Source: Asterias rubens | Lineage: Eukaryota > Echinodermata > Asteroidea > Forcipulatida > Asteriidae | DNA length: 64,000 nucleotides | NCBI RefSeq assembly: GCF_902459465.1 | Contig: NC_047068.1 | Span: forward strand, 17,445,195 to 17,509,194 | Reading direction: 5' to 3' | Shown here: positions 44,101-55,539 of the stretch, one piece after another | How positions within the stretch are numbered: position 1 is the stretch's first letter | Layout: each line of letters begins with the position of its first letter | Program-made: the position numbers and the translations under genes | Notes under the pieces: model-generated | The model's input: the letters and a program-made list of their open reading frames with translations, nothing else | Told to the model about the DNA's origin: nothing | The model's database searches: none

Positions 44101-45791
44101 AAGTGACCAGGGGTAATGATTTTGGAGCGCTCTAAAGCCATTGGACCCTTTCGGTAAACAGTGTTGTCCAAGGCCCGCACTTTGTGTACCACAACTTCTA
44201 TATCAAATAACAAACCTGTGAAAATTTAGGCTCAATCGGTCATCGGAGTCGGGAGAAAACAACGGAAAAACACACCCTTGTTTCCGCGCGTTTCGCCGTG
44301 TCATGACATGTGTTTCAAATAAATCCGTAATTCTCGTTAACGAGAATTTATATTGTTTTGCTGGTTTCTCAAAAAGTAAAGCATTTCATGGAATAACATT
44401 TAAAGAGAATTCTTTCACCATTACCTTCTGTAAACCCAGTAAGTTATTTGTAAATCTGTGAATTTTTTTTTTTTTTCCTGAACCGAAAGGGTCCAATGGC
44501 TTTAAGGAGCCTGTCGGGTGCGAAAAAAGCGCGATATAAAAGCCCATTATTATTACAATTAGTGTAACAAGAGCTTCTAAAACAAATGGCTTGGTAGGCC
44601 TACAGTATTGTTACTCGTCTTCAATTTTGTTTGTGTAGAATCTTCGGTGTTGTATCACACACTTACTGGCTGGTTAGAATGCCTTCTAGCATCCCCGCTG
44701 CCTTCATCCTGATCAGGTCTTCCTGGTACGAAGACGTCGGACCAAACTTGACATCAAGTACCCCCCATCCAGTGGTGTCTGTGGTGTCGTTGAAGGCTCC
44801 ATAAGCCACACCTGACTTGTCCAGCACACCAACCTTGTAAGAGAACTTACCGCCATTGTAGTAAACGGTTGCTGTGGTTCTCACACCTTTTGTTAAAAAA
44901 AGAGAAAACACATTTCAGGTCTTTCAGACAGAGTACTTAAAGTCATACTCATTTACTTCTCAGCAGGCCTGCTGGAATTTCATCTTTTGAGAGGGCAAGG
45001 CCATTTTTAATTTGCAAAGATAGGGCACTTCCTATTGAAATAAGGGGCACTTTGGCCAAGGCCTTTGTGCCCTTCCATGTAATTCCAGGCCTGTTACCTA
45101 GATTTCAGTAGTTACGTTTATCGTCCTTAAATGATAAACTGCCTTGCTCAGCGAAACCGTAAAATGAATTTCTCACTGACTGGTTTTGCATTTTACTAAT
45201 ACAGTGTATAGGGTCAGTGTAACAGCGCGTGACAGCCCTTTTCAGGTTGCTTCGTTTTTGATTTTGCATTGTCAAGCAACAGATGCAAGATCGGACAATT
45301 TTCTGAATCCTCCCACAACTTTTTCACTTATTTTTAACAATAAGGAATATCTCATTTGAGTAAATAAGACACCGTTTTACTTCATAAAAAAAACATGAAA
45401 AATTGGTGGCAGGATAATGGATATGGAAACTTATCCAACAAATGCTAGTAAATAAATGTAATGAGATATTTGCTGTTGTCAGCTTGGTATTTATAATATT
45501 CACCTGATGAGAGTTTAAACAAAATATAAAACAATCAGGTAATATAGCTACAATAGTACCGTAGTAACTCTTACTTCAAGTTCTACTTAGAAACTATAGG
45601 CTCACGGGAGTATAGTTTCTAGAGAAGGGGTATCTCATCATATTCATAGAATAGAGCAACAGCTGAGCAAGGACCTGATATTTATTTTTTAATATAGTAA
45701 TCGTAAATTTACCTTGCACTGTTGACAGCGTCAGCAGCTGCACCATCATCATGGCAAAACAAACCACAACAAATGACCGGAAAATCGACAT
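35151..45791 (-). CDS. PLBD1: Phospholipase B-like protein, complete, ten exons
   Basis: Exons (minus): 45,791-45,713; 44,886-44,667; 43,789-43,567; 42,959-42,792; 42,361-42,217; 40,728-40,528; 38,176-38,042; 37,631-37,446; 36,253-36,147; 35,318-35,151. All junctions are GT-AG and every phase fits, giving 1,632 nt = 543 aa, close to the roughly 550 aa of family members. The N-terminus ([20 protein letters not shown]) is a signal peptide. Diagnostic stretches are [15 protein letters not shown] (exon 2), [20 protein letters not shown] (exon 3), NNHCSALIK (exon 4; Cys about 225 is the expected Ntn-hydrolase nucleophile after self-cleavage) and [16 protein letters not shown] (exon 5). Sequons NDT, NQT and NIS suit a glycosylated lysosomal or secreted protein. 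The family removes acyl chains from phospholipids or related amides; the true substrate is debated. PLBD1 rather than PLBD2 is a judgement. MITEs and SINEs sit in its introns. Confidence 0.93.
36300..36420 (-). mobile_element. Degenerate tRNA-like fragment in PLBD1 intron
   Basis: aggagtgggatttgaaccta is the reverse complement of a tRNA B box. A similar relic lies at 36,780-36,870 (gtctgagaatcaaacctgga). The bodies are not preserved. Confidence 0.4.
36443..36606. mobile_element. MITE family TAAAGCCTGGTTCATACTT, copy 1
   Basis: Ends taaagcctggttcatac and its complement (aatgaaccagcttta), with palindromic inner parts gaatttgacgtcac and gaatttgtgac. About 164 bp. A second copy is at 56,648-56,840 and a half copy at about 13,230. 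Confidence 0.75.
38917..39279. mobile_element. Foldback MITE with TTAA target duplication
   Basis: Perfectly matching ends aggaacacgttgccttggat and complement flank a 363-bp element whose arms pair almost throughout (aacacggtcg / cgaccgtgtt near the centre). TTAA occurs on both sides (38,913-38,916 and 39,280-39,283), the piggyBac-type target. Confidence 0.85.
39752..40010 (+). mobile_element. tRNA-Leu-like SINE
   Basis: Head with caagctctggtgtt and gtgtgggttcgatatcctgt; body with ggggataaccctgcctgtta and cagcccctggagttgg. Same body as 17,795-18,085. In a PLBD1 intron. Confidence 0.7.
40852..41199. mobile_element. MITE of the TTTAAAGGCACTGGACAC family
   Basis: Left end tttaggcactggacactatt, right end aggtgcccagtgcctttaa. 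The inside has the matching inverted words ggtctcgaattcaa / ttgaattcgagacc. End fragments of the same family occur at about 42,735 (gtgtccagtgcctttaa), 57,852 (ttaaaggcactagacact) and 63,808. Confidence 0.75.
41380..41455 (+). mobile_element. SINE 3' tail fragment
   Basis: aaagcgccttgagtgtcac, then tttataagaagccg and an ATT run. This is the tail type of the SINE at 43,908-44,553, lying without its head. Confidence 0.5.
43908..44553 (+). mobile_element. tRNA-Leu-like SINE interrupted by a MITE
   Basis: The head at 43,908-43,990 (gtcattgccgagtggatgag) resembles tRNA-Leu. The body continues to about 44,133 (ggagcgctctaaa). The tail (gcgcgatataaaagccc plus ATT repeats) follows only after the 364-bp MITE, at 44,505-44,553. 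Confidence 0.65.
44137..44500. mobile_element. MITE with GCCATTGGACCCTTTCGG ends
   Basis: The left end gccattggaccctttcgg is an exact reverse complement of the right end ccgaaagggtccaatggc. It is flanked by ctaaa and tttaa. An inner palindrome, attctcgttaacgagaat, marks the centre. It is inserted in the SINE and in PLBD1 intron 2. Confidence 0.85.
45293..45436. mobile_element. Diverged MITE of the GGCGCCACCAC family
   Basis: The inside (actttttcacttatttttaa, ggaatatctcatttgagtaa) and ends (ggacaattttct / gaaacttatcc) match the copies at 11-13 kb, but the ggcgcc core is altered. Lies in PLBD1 intron 1. Confidence 0.6.
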
Positions 45792-46628
45792 TTCGTTGTC
45801 TAATTGTCCAGGATATGGAGCTTGGTTGAGCCCTGTGTCGAGAAAATACTAATGTTCAAAAGAGTACAGTCGGGCTTGTTTTCAATTACTTATTAAAAAT
45901 TATGGGAGCAGCTCATTCATATACACCAATCTGCCCATCGCCGTAGTGATGACCTAAAGTGTTATTGTTGGCGGCTGTTTTGTTTACATTCAGTAACTGA
46001 CTGAAAACAGTCGTCGGTATTCACCCGTCACGGTTTGGCAGCTTTGTGAAAATAGGCCCTCATTTGGTCACTTACAGCCGGCCATTGCCAAGTGGGAGGA
46101 GGGTTTGGGAGGGGCAGCGGAGAAATTGAATGGGAGGGATCCATGTCCATGAAGACTGATTCATCCATGATTTATCCAGGTTAAAACACCTCTTTATAGA
46201 TAATATGACACTGGTGGCAAATTCCCTTATGTTTGTATTTTGTATGCGTTTTTATGCCGAATAATTATTCATAAATACCTTAGACAGTTTTGCTATTCCT
46301 ATTGGTGGAGAGCGCGTCACGTGGGTGTGTATAAACCTTTGTTTATGACTGGTAAAAAGTGTTCATTCATGGGCCGGGCGTGACACGCGACCTTGTACCT
46401 GTACCGTGGTCGAGAGCAACGGCTGAAACAGTTATGCCACATCACGTGATACGCCTGACGCGCACAGCATTCCCTTATAAGGAGTTGTTTACCAGAGGGG
46501 GCGGCGGAGGGCTTCACCATTTCATAGCTGGAGGGGTGTTGTGTTGAAAGAAATAATATTTAACAATATAATTTTGCATTAATTTCACTTTTTGACCAAA
46601 AACTTATGATGTTTTTTTACCGAAAAGG
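45792..46628. other. Upstream region of PLBD1
   Basis: No gene is seen. It probably holds the PLBD1 promoter and 5' UTR (a possible acceptor-like or leader segment near 45,835), but no TATA box or initiator stands out. Confidence 0.3.
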
Positions 46629-46629
46629 T

Positions 46630-46812
46630 ATTTAATGGGAATCAAAGTGTGTTGAATCGGTTTTCAACTAGTGGTTTAAACCCGCCGCCGAGGCCTGGTT
46701 CTTTATAATTTACTTCGAATTCGTCTCGGTAAAATTATCAAGAACTAGGCCTCTATGGGATTAAACCACTAGTTGAAAACCTCTTCACCACACATTGCTT
46801 CCCTTAATAATA
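46630..46812. repeat. Large hairpin abutting the LINE
   Basis: Near-perfect inner arms ggttttcaactagtggttta (46,659) and taaaccactagttgaaaacc (to 46,781), with weaker pairing extending outwards to about 46,630 and 46,812. The loop contains cgccgccgaggcctgg. The first codons of the LINE frame fall in its right arm. Confidence 0.8.
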
Positions 46813-47882
46813 ATAACATAATAAAAAACATAATACTAGAGTTTGAGAATTTGATTTTGGAATATCTGCTTCATCCATCGGAAATCATTATCACCGGCGA
46901 CTTTAACATTCATGTTGATGACGTCCACAACACCAATGCAAACCAGTTTAAGCATCTACTTCAAGCTTTTGGTCTTACCCAGCATATCAAGGAGCCAACT
47001 CATCGTCTCGGTCATTGCTTGGATCTTGTCATAACTCGTGAAATCTCCCCACCAATTGCCTCAAACTTTATTATTCTACCTGGATTATCTGACCATTATG
47101 CAGTCATGTGTAACTTGAGTCTGTGCAAGCCCAAAGTCCCAACCGTCACTATAAAGAGCCGACAATGGAAACATGTGAATTCTCCCGAAGTGTTCCACGA
47201 CATAGGCACTCATTTAGCAAATCTAGAAGTTGATCATGACTGCTTGGATTCCTATGTCAGCCAATATGAGAGTACAGTCAGTGACATCTTGGATAAATAC
47301 GCACCTTGGAAAACGAGATCAGTCAAGGTCCGAACTGAAGTCTCCTGGTTCAATGATGATATTCGTACAGCGAGAAAGATCTGTCGTCAACTGGAGCGGA
47401 AGTGGCGGAAAAATGGCAAATTGGCAACACAACGACAAGAATATCGCAACCAATGTAAAGTAGTTAGGAATTTGATCAACCAGGCAAAGATCATCCATTA
47501 TTCATCTCAAGTACAAGAATCCTCAGGAGATCAAAAGAAGCTCTTCAAGATAATTGGTAAGTTGGTGCTCAAACCCAAAACCCCTGTCCTTCCATCCACC
47601 TACAATAACCAGGACTTAGCAAACGAGTTCCAGAAATTCTTTATCGCCAAGATTTCAGACATCCGCTCATCATTTTCATCAGTCCCTTACAACGTGCCGC
47701 AGACATTGCCACATCTTCAACCAGAGTGTAGACTATCTGTGTTTGAGCCTGCCACTGTTGCTGAGATTCAAAGGGTTATTATGAAATCTCCTTCAAAATC
47801 CTGTGAGCTGGATCCAGTATCAACATCCATGATATTAAGCAAAACATTGATATATTTGTACCCTACATCACTAAGCTTGTAA
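46773..47882 (+). pseudogene. LINE endonuclease C-terminus and pre-RT region, broken
   Basis: The frame includes IIITGDFNIHVDD, THRLGHCLDLVITRE and LSDHYAVMCNLSL, the late APE-endonuclease motifs with the catalytic GDFN and SDH. The N-terminal catalytic part is absent. The first residues derive from the hairpin arm. The natural protein would continue into the next frame (NESLSSGCFPDSLKVSYIRP, seen in another frame after 47,840). Confidence 0.85.
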
Positions 47883-49012
47883 ACGAATCTCTCAGTTCCG
47901 GTTGTTTCCCAGATAGCCTCAAAGTTTCCTACATCAGGCCGCTCATCAAGAAACCAAACCTGGACAAGGAGATATTTAAAAACTACAGACCGGTTAAAAT
48001 ATCTTGGAAAAATCATCGAACGAGTAGTGTCATCACGTATTTCTGATCACATTCATACTTTCAACCTGTCCGACGTGTTCCAGTCAGCATACAAGCCTTT
48101 CCATGGGACCGAGGCTGCACTAGTCCGTGTGAGCAACGATATTCTCTCTTCTATGGACAATGGTAACCTTACAGCACTAGTCCTGCTAGACCTGAGTGCT
48201 GCTTTTGACACTGTTGATCATAACATCCTTCTCTCTCGGCTCCAGAATCACCTTGGCATAGAGGACACAGCCCTAGCATGGTGCAAATCGTATCTCCACA
48301 ATAGAACTCAGCATGTATGTATTGGCACTGCGATATCCGACCCTGTTGTTTTGAACTACTCTGTGCCACAGGGGTCGGTACTCGGCCCGCAGTGGTTTAC
48401 ACTGTACACTTTACCGATTCGTGACATCATCCTCAAATTTAATCTGAATTACCAAGTGTACGCAGACGACACTCAGCTATACATCACGTTTAAATCTTCT
48501 CAAGAAAACGCCAATGCATCTATTGCAAGACTTGAGAAATGCATCCAAGAGATTCGACGTTGGACACAACAAAACTTCCTGAAGTTAAATGATGATAAGA
48601 CAGAGTTCCTTTTATTTGGGTCACGTCAACAGTTAACCAAGGTTTCAGTGCCATACATCTCCATCGGTGATGCTCGGATAGCTCCCTCGCTAAAAGCTCG
48701 GAACTTGGGGGTTATTTTTGATTCATCGATGACACTTCAGCCACACATCAACAATATTGTTCGTTTATCATCATATCACAAGATTCGCAAGTACTTGGAT
48801 AAAAGTGCCACTGAAAAGGTCATTCACGCATTTGTTACTTCTCGTCTTGACAACGGCAATGCTCTTCTATACAGTCTACCTAACAACCAGATTTCCCGAC
48901 TTCAACGGCTCCAAAATACTGCTGCCCGCATTGTGACACTGTCTAGAAAATCCTGTTCTATCACCCCCATTCTGAAACAACTACACTGGCTCCCTATCTC
49001 TCAATTTGATGA
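46813..49012 (+). mobile_element. CR1/L2-like non-LTR retrotransposon, 5' and 3' truncated
   Basis: It holds the C-terminal part of an AP-type endonuclease followed by reverse transcriptase. The 5' part (start of endonuclease) is missing at the hairpin. The 3' part stops in the post-RT region (LKQLHWLPIS), where satellite array 2 begins. Two frameshifts near 47,840 and 48,000 separate the open frames. Non-functional. Confidence 0.9.
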
Positions 49013-49028
49013 AACCATAAGACTATAG
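48027..49028 (+). pseudogene. LINE reverse transcriptase, broken and truncated
   Basis: Shows LLDLSAAFDTVDH (first catalytic Asp), SVPQGSVLGP and VYADDTQLY (YADD catalytic pair), typical of the CR1/L2/Jockey groups. The last residues (FDETIRL) are already satellite sequence, so the reading end is artificial. Confidence 0.9.
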
Positions 49029-51258
49029 CCTTGTACATATTTTCAAGCAAAATTTGATAAAACCATAAGAGTATAGCCTGTACACATTTTCAGGCAAAAC
49101 TTGATAAAAACCACATTTTCGGGCAAAACTTGTGAAAAACCACATTTTCGGGCAAAAGTTGTGAAAAACCATAAGACTATAGCCTTGTACACTTTTCAGG
49201 CAAAACTTGAAAAAAAACACATTTTCGGGCAAAAGTTGTGAAAAACCACAAGACACATTTTCAGGCAAATTTGATAAAAACCACATTTTCGGGCAAAACT
49301 TGTGAAAAACCATAAGACTATAGCCTTGTACACATTTTCAGGCAAAGTTTGATTAAAACCACATTTTCGGGCAAAAATTGTGAAAAAAACATTAGATTAT
49401 AGCCTTGTACACATTTTTAGGCACAATTTGATGAAACCATAAGACTTTGTGAGAAAAACATTAGATTATATAGCCTTGTACACATTTTCAAGCAAAATTT
49501 GATAAAAACCACATTTTCGGGCAAAAGTTGTGAAAAACCAAAATTTGATGAAACCACAGTTCGGTCAAAATTTTCAGGCAAAGTTTGATAAAAAACGCAT
49601 CTTCGGGCAAAGATTGTGAAAAACCATAAGACTATATAAGGAAAAATTTGATAAAAACCACATTTTCAGGCGAAACTTGATAAAAACCACATTTTTAGGC
49701 AAAACTTGATAAAACCACATTTTCGGGCAATAATTGTGAAAAACCATTAGACTATAGCCTTGTACACATTTTTAAGCAAAATTTGATAAAACCATCAGAC
49801 TTGTACACATTTTCAGGCAAAACTTGATAAAAACCACATTTTCGGGCAAAAGTTGCGAAAAACCATAAGACTATAGCCTTGTACACATTTTCAGGCAAAG
49901 TTTGATTAAAACCACATTTTCGGGCAAAAATTCTGAAAAAACCATTAGATTATAGCCTTGTACACATTTTTAGGCACAATTTGATGAAACCATAAGACTA
50001 TAATGCCTTGTACACATTTTCAGGCAAAACTTGATAAAAACCACATTTTCAGGCAAAACTTGTGAAAAACCACGTTTCGGGCAAAAATTGTGAAAAAAAC
50101 ATTAGACTATAGCCTACTACACATTTTTTGGAAAAATTTGATGAAAACCACATTTTCAGGAAAAACTTGATAAAAACCACATTTTCGGGCAAAACTTGTG
50201 AAAAACCACAAGACTATAGCCTTGTATACATTTTCAGGAAAAATTTGCTAAAAACCACATTTTCAGGCAAAACTTGATAAAAACCACATTTTCGGGCAAA
50301 ACATGTGAAAAAACATACACATTTTGAGGCAAAATTTGATGAAAATATAAGACTATAGCCTTGTACACATTTTCAGGCAAAATTGGATAAAAACCACATT
50401 TTCGGGCAAAACATGTGAAAAAACATACACATTTTGAGGCAAAATTTGATGAAAATATAAGACTATAGCCTTGTACACATTTTCAGGAAAAATTTGATAA
50501 AAACCACATTTTCAGGCAAAACTTGGTAAAAACCACATTTTCGGGCAAAACTTGTGAAAAACCATAAGCCTTGTTCACATTTTTAGGCAAAACTTGATAA
50601 AAACCACATTTTCGGGCAAAAGTTGTGAAAAACCACATTTTCGGGCAAAAGTTGTGAAAAACCATAAGACTATAGCCTTGTACACATTTTCATGCAAAGT
50701 CTGATAAAAACCACATTTTCGGGCAAAACTTGTGAAAAACCACATTTTCGGAAAAAAATTGATGAAACCATAAGAACATAGCCTTGTACACATTTTCAAG
50801 CAAAATTTTATAAAAACCACATTTTCGGGCAAAAATTGTGAAAAACCATTAGACTATAGCCTTGTACACATTTTTAAGCTCAATTTGATTAAACCATAAG
50901 ACTATAGCCTTGTACACATTTTCAGGAAAATTTGATTAAAACCACATTTTCAGGCAAAACTTGATAAAAACCACATTTTCGGGCAAAACTTGTGAAAAAC
51001 CATAAGCCTTGTACACATTTTCAGGCAAAATTTGATAAAAACCACATTTTCAGGCAAAACTTGATAAATACCACATTTTCAGGCAAAACTTGTGAAAAAC
51101 CATAAGACTATAACCGTGTACTTATTTTCAGGCAAAGTTTGATAAAACCACATTTTCGGGCAAAATTTGTGAAAAACCATTAGACTATAGCCTTGTACAT
51201 ATTTTCAGGCAAAACTTTATAAAATCCACATTTTCAGGCAAAATTTGATAAAAACCAT
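49013..51258. repeat. Satellite array 2 (same family as array 1)
   Basis: More homogeneous than array 1. Units read accataagactatagccttg / tacacattttcaggcaaaat / ttgataaaaaccacattttc / gggcaaaacttgtgaaaa, 78 bp in the commonest form. Array 1 uses taaacatt where this has tacacatt. Several 150-160 bp blocks recur, for example around 50,290-50,480. Confidence 0.95.
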
Positions 51259-51982
51259 AACTGACGTTTTCATACGTGTTACTTTCCTTTGTACCCTCTC
51301 CATACTTAGTTGTAGTAACTACTTCTTCTTCTTATCGTGTCCACACACTAGATGTTGTGCTTCAGCCAGAACTGAACACAGCTCCTAGCAATATCATTTT
51401 TCTCTGCAAGGTTCTCAGTTCTGCATTCTGCATTCTTGCTCCAGTAGGGGACACTAGTAGGAACCACTTGCAAGAAAAGATAAATTAAACAGTTTATAGT
51501 AATTGCAGGCAAACAGTTTTTGTTTATGTGCAAAATCTCTTGCAAAGGTATCTATGACCCCTCCCCCAGTGATATCATGGTTTTGTTTTAGTGTGATAAG
51601 TGATCAATGTTTTCCTGATTAATTTTCGAACCATTACTTATAACTTTTTCCCGTTAAAAGTAGTACTATGTGAGAAAGTTTGAGAAGTACTTTGTTTTTC
51701 TCCTTTTCTATCATCTACTCAGGGGGATGGTATACATGGTTTTAATTTAATTTTTAAATCAATCATCACTCTCAAATTTATTACATTGACTGATGCACCT
51801 TTTGAAAGCTTGGACAAAATATTGACATAAAATCACACACTCAGCCTGTCAATTTAAATCAAGACATGAAACTATTTTTTACTTCCGTTCCGTCAAACAA
51901 GAGCATCATGTATTCTACACAAATGTCACAGAGCACCATTTTTTGCCGAGCTTAATATTAAAAGCGTGGGTTCTGGACATAC

Positions 51983-52072
51983 CTTTTAGGGGAGGGGGGT
52001 GCAGCTCCTTTATCAGAGGCTTGTCTTGGACATCTACTTGTTGATTGGTACATGTCTTTGCAGATGCTAAGC
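51983..52072 (-). CDS. Conserved exon of duplicated unit 2 (LASAKTCTNQQ...)
   Basis: Acceptor ttgtttttcaatcag and donor AAAAG/gtatgt. The frame is LASAKTCTNQQVDVQDKPLI then KELHPPPLK, 90 nt, one codon longer than its 30,783-30,869 paralogue. Flanking intron-like sequence is also conserved between the units. The unit 2 terminal exon is deleted in part, so this copy may be dead. Confidence 0.45.
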
Positions 52073-52727
52073 CTGATTGAAAAACAAGCGAAGTGGGAAA
52101 TCGTTTAGTCTTAAAAAGCTCTTAGTTTGTCTTTAATGTCTGGCCACCAAACATTAACGAAGACAAAACATTGAGAGAAGCAACAAAATGGTTGGAGGAG
52201 CTAATGCACATCAATATTATTGTGATTGTTCAAATCAAAATAAGCAACAGTATATCAACATGTAAAACCTGACATACAATTATAAACTGCCTGTCATCTC
52301 AAATCAATAAAAAACAAGTTTGCAGTGGATATGCAAAATCCATCTCAAGTTGTCAATCTAACAAAAACACTACATTTAGCCGCAGTGTATGGCAGGATAC
52401 GGCATGATACGACATGATAGGCATATACATGTATCACGTAAACGTTAATGTCAGAAATCGTGAGTTTGTTAAATTTTTACTCAATTTAATTGTGAATGTA
52501 ATTGTATTAAAATGTACACATTTTAAAACACATAATTTGCGTGTCGTTTGTGTCTGCTTGGTCATCTGCCCCCACCCTGCCCCTCAGCCACGCCGCACAC
52601 GGTGTTTTCGAATTCACCGCTAAATATATACAAAAGAAGCGGCGTTTGCTTTATTTGTACCCCTTTTAAAAACTCATTTTCACCGTTGAATGACTCCAAA
52701 GGATGCTATAAGCATTATTTAACTCAC

Positions 52728-52845
52728 CTAGCTACTGTTGCGGTGGTTTTGTTGTCTTAAGTTGGTAGCAAATGTGGAATATCTGCTGAGTAAACACGTA
52801 GTCCGTGAAGCTTTACACGTCAGCCATCTTGCATTGTGGACGCAG
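52728..52845 (-). other. Predicted first exon of duplicated unit 2
   Basis: Donor GCTAG/gtgagt corresponds to the unit 1 donor at 33,242. Upstream it contains caagATGGCTGAC, a YY1-like initiator context, with a stop two codons later. Confidence 0.35.
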
Positions 52846-55286
52846 GTCATGTGCGCAGGCGCGCAAACCACTCAATTTGCATATACCATTGCTTTCACTC
52901 CAAGAACAAAATAACTTACAGTAACTGATATTTGATAAATTAGCTGACTAGCCCTCGAGTCAGTGTTTCGAAGAAGAATTCCTATCGTTTTTTTAAAGGA
53001 GAACAGGAAAAGAAGTTTTGTTTCCCTCATCTCTTATTATCATCCCTTTTGAAGAATGGAACATGCCATTTTTGCTATCAACATTTTAGCAAACCAATAC
53101 AACCACCAGGTTAAGACAAATTACAAGTGGGGGGGGGGGGGGGGTAGCATTGAAGAGGGTGATATACACATCAATAATACACACACACATGTTCTTTATT
53201 GAATTGAAAACACTTTTGTTTATTAAATTTCGTTGGTTTACAAGATCCTAACCGAAACATAAAAGCTCACTGAGCTTAAAGTTTAAAGAAAACAAATTAA
53301 TTACAAAATCCAAAGTCTACACAAAAGAAATTGACAATATTAAAATGAGCTTTATGCCCAAGCCCTTCTCTTGCATTATTTTAAGTCCACTTCATTGGTA
53401 AATTATAAATGTAAAAACACTTCAATTGTGTGAGTACTTTGAAACACACTCTTGTAAAGGCCTCGTTTGTTTTGTGTTTAAAAGTATCCACAATAAATTA
53501 ATTAAATCTTAATTAAATCTACTATTAAAGAAATATTGCTTCACAAAACCTTTTCTGCTAAGCAAAATAAGCACGATACCAGTCAAAAATGGTACATTGT
53601 ATTCTGACCTATAACCTTATCCTGGTTTGCAAAATTAAAGTTACTCTATGAAAGTGGCCCAGAAATTATTTATTGTTTTGAATCAATCAATTTTCTACAA
53701 ACTCCTAAACTGATTGGAAACAAGGGGTTCAATAAAATATATAAAACTATAACAAACATGTATTCTAGCAGAATCTTCCTCTACCACTATCAGAATGAAA
53801 ACAAACAAAATATAAAACCCCAAATGTATTCATTATACATCAGATAAATAGAGCACCAAATCAAATTGTGTAAGCTCACAAGGTACAATTTAGGAAAATA
53901 TAGTAAGAAATTAAAGGAATGTAAAAACTCTCAATATGGTACACTTGTTAAATTTCAGGGAAAGTTTCTTTGACACTTAACATATTAAAAAAAATGTATG
54001 TATCTGGCAACGTGGAAAAGAATCCAAATATTAAGTCTTAATGTACACAAGTTCACAACTCTTTAGAAATCACAGTGTAAAAAAGCACTAAACATTCAAA
54101 ACTGGAAAGGAGAAAACAAAAATTTACCCTAAAAAACTTACAACCTTCTGATGCTCTTTTCAGTCTGCAGAGACATAGTTTAAGAAATATTTCAGCTTAT
54201 GTTGTGCGACTTGCGTATTAATTTTTAAAAGGTATACAACTTTAAAAGTTTCAGAAGTTAATGGACTAACACTGTTTCTTACAACAGGGTACCAATTTCA
54301 TATTGCTTAACATTTGTCTTGCTAAGCAGAAAGGAGCAGGATACCAGTCATAAATTCTACATGTCACATGGTACTTTGTCTGGTTATCATATTGTGTTAA
54401 GCATAATTATTTTGTGCTAGTTACTTTTTAGAGAGCTTCTTCAGTACGAAAACAAGCTAAGCACAACAAAATTATGCTTACCAGAATATGGTTACCAGTC
54501 AAAATGCCTTTCTAAAGTACTATCTGTGACTTGTATCCTGCAAATGTTTGCTTAACAGAATTTGCTTTCTGCTAAAGAAGCTTCATAAAATTGTGCCAAG
54601 ATGCAAATGTGACCTTTTTGTCATCAAAACAAATGAACAATTAAATTAATTTAACTTCTAAGATAAATTTACTCAGTTGAATTTCAAAATGTATGAGTTG
54701 ACATAATATTAAAAATACGTGGCATAAATTATTGCTAAAGTGAGGAATATAAAACATTTTGTGTTTACCGTACTAAAATATATACAGATATAAGCTACTC
54801 ATATTATAAAACTATTACAGATATAAAACTGGAAAGTATCAAAGTATGGAGAATAGTTTAAGGTAAGATAAAATAGAATTAGCTGTTGCAATCTGCTTGC
54901 CAGCCAAAATGACCTACAGTATAAATGCAAAAAATAGACACTTCGACCCCAGCAGAGTCGTTCTCTAAGCCTTTGAGACAGACTCTTCTACCATCCAAAT
55001 GTCAGGCCATTAACTATTTGTTTGCAATAGTTTACAGTAAGTTATATTTGTTATTTGTTAAATAGATTTAAGTTAACATAGTGAAAAGTTTATCATTATT
55101 GTTCAAATTAGAAAGAAAACAATGGATATAAGAATGATATGAGCTTATTTCCCTTTTTCAAATAAAACAGAACTTTTTATGGTGGCAGTATTTCAGCTTG
55201 AAATATTTCTATATCAAAAAAGAAGTTAGTTCAAAACAATAGTTGATAACTGTATTTTTTTTTAATCGCCATGTATCATGTTTAAT
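52846..55286. other. Intergenic AT-rich stretch
   Basis: No gene is seen. A poly(G)16 lies at 53,129-53,144. From about 54,286 to 54,600 a weak inverted-repeat element with recurring gctaagca/tgcttaac words and ends ggtaccaatttcat / ataaaattgtgcc may be a degraded MITE. Confidence 0.35.
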
Positions 55287-55539
55287 GGGTCCGTTCGATT
55301 AGCTTCCCCAGGTCGACCCCGCGGTGCTCACTTGGGTGAGCCCCTGACAAGTGCTTAAATAACGATCACTCACCCTCTCGTGGGGTAACGTCATGCACCT
55401 GGGGCCAGCCCCCAACTGACCCACTCCACAAGCAGGGCACTGGGGGCTGACCTGGGTGAGCCCCTGGAATGACGTCAAAGCTATTCGAACACACTGTTGG
55501 CTTACCAGGTCGACCCAGGGAAGCTAAACGAAAGCACCC
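55287..55539. mobile_element. MITE family GGTGCATTCG, copy 2, with AAT duplication
   Basis: Ends gggtccgttcgattagcttc and complement (gaagctaaacgaaagcaccc). AAT directly precedes and follows (55,284-55,286 and 55,540-55,542), a 3-bp target duplication. Internal gggtgagcccctg motifs appear as in copy 1. Confidence 0.8.

Noticed and set aside
46813-49012. An LTR retroelement or virus-derived sequence
   Set aside because: An AP-endonuclease upstream of the YADD reverse transcriptase, with no LTRs, gag or integrase, identifies a non-LTR LINE.
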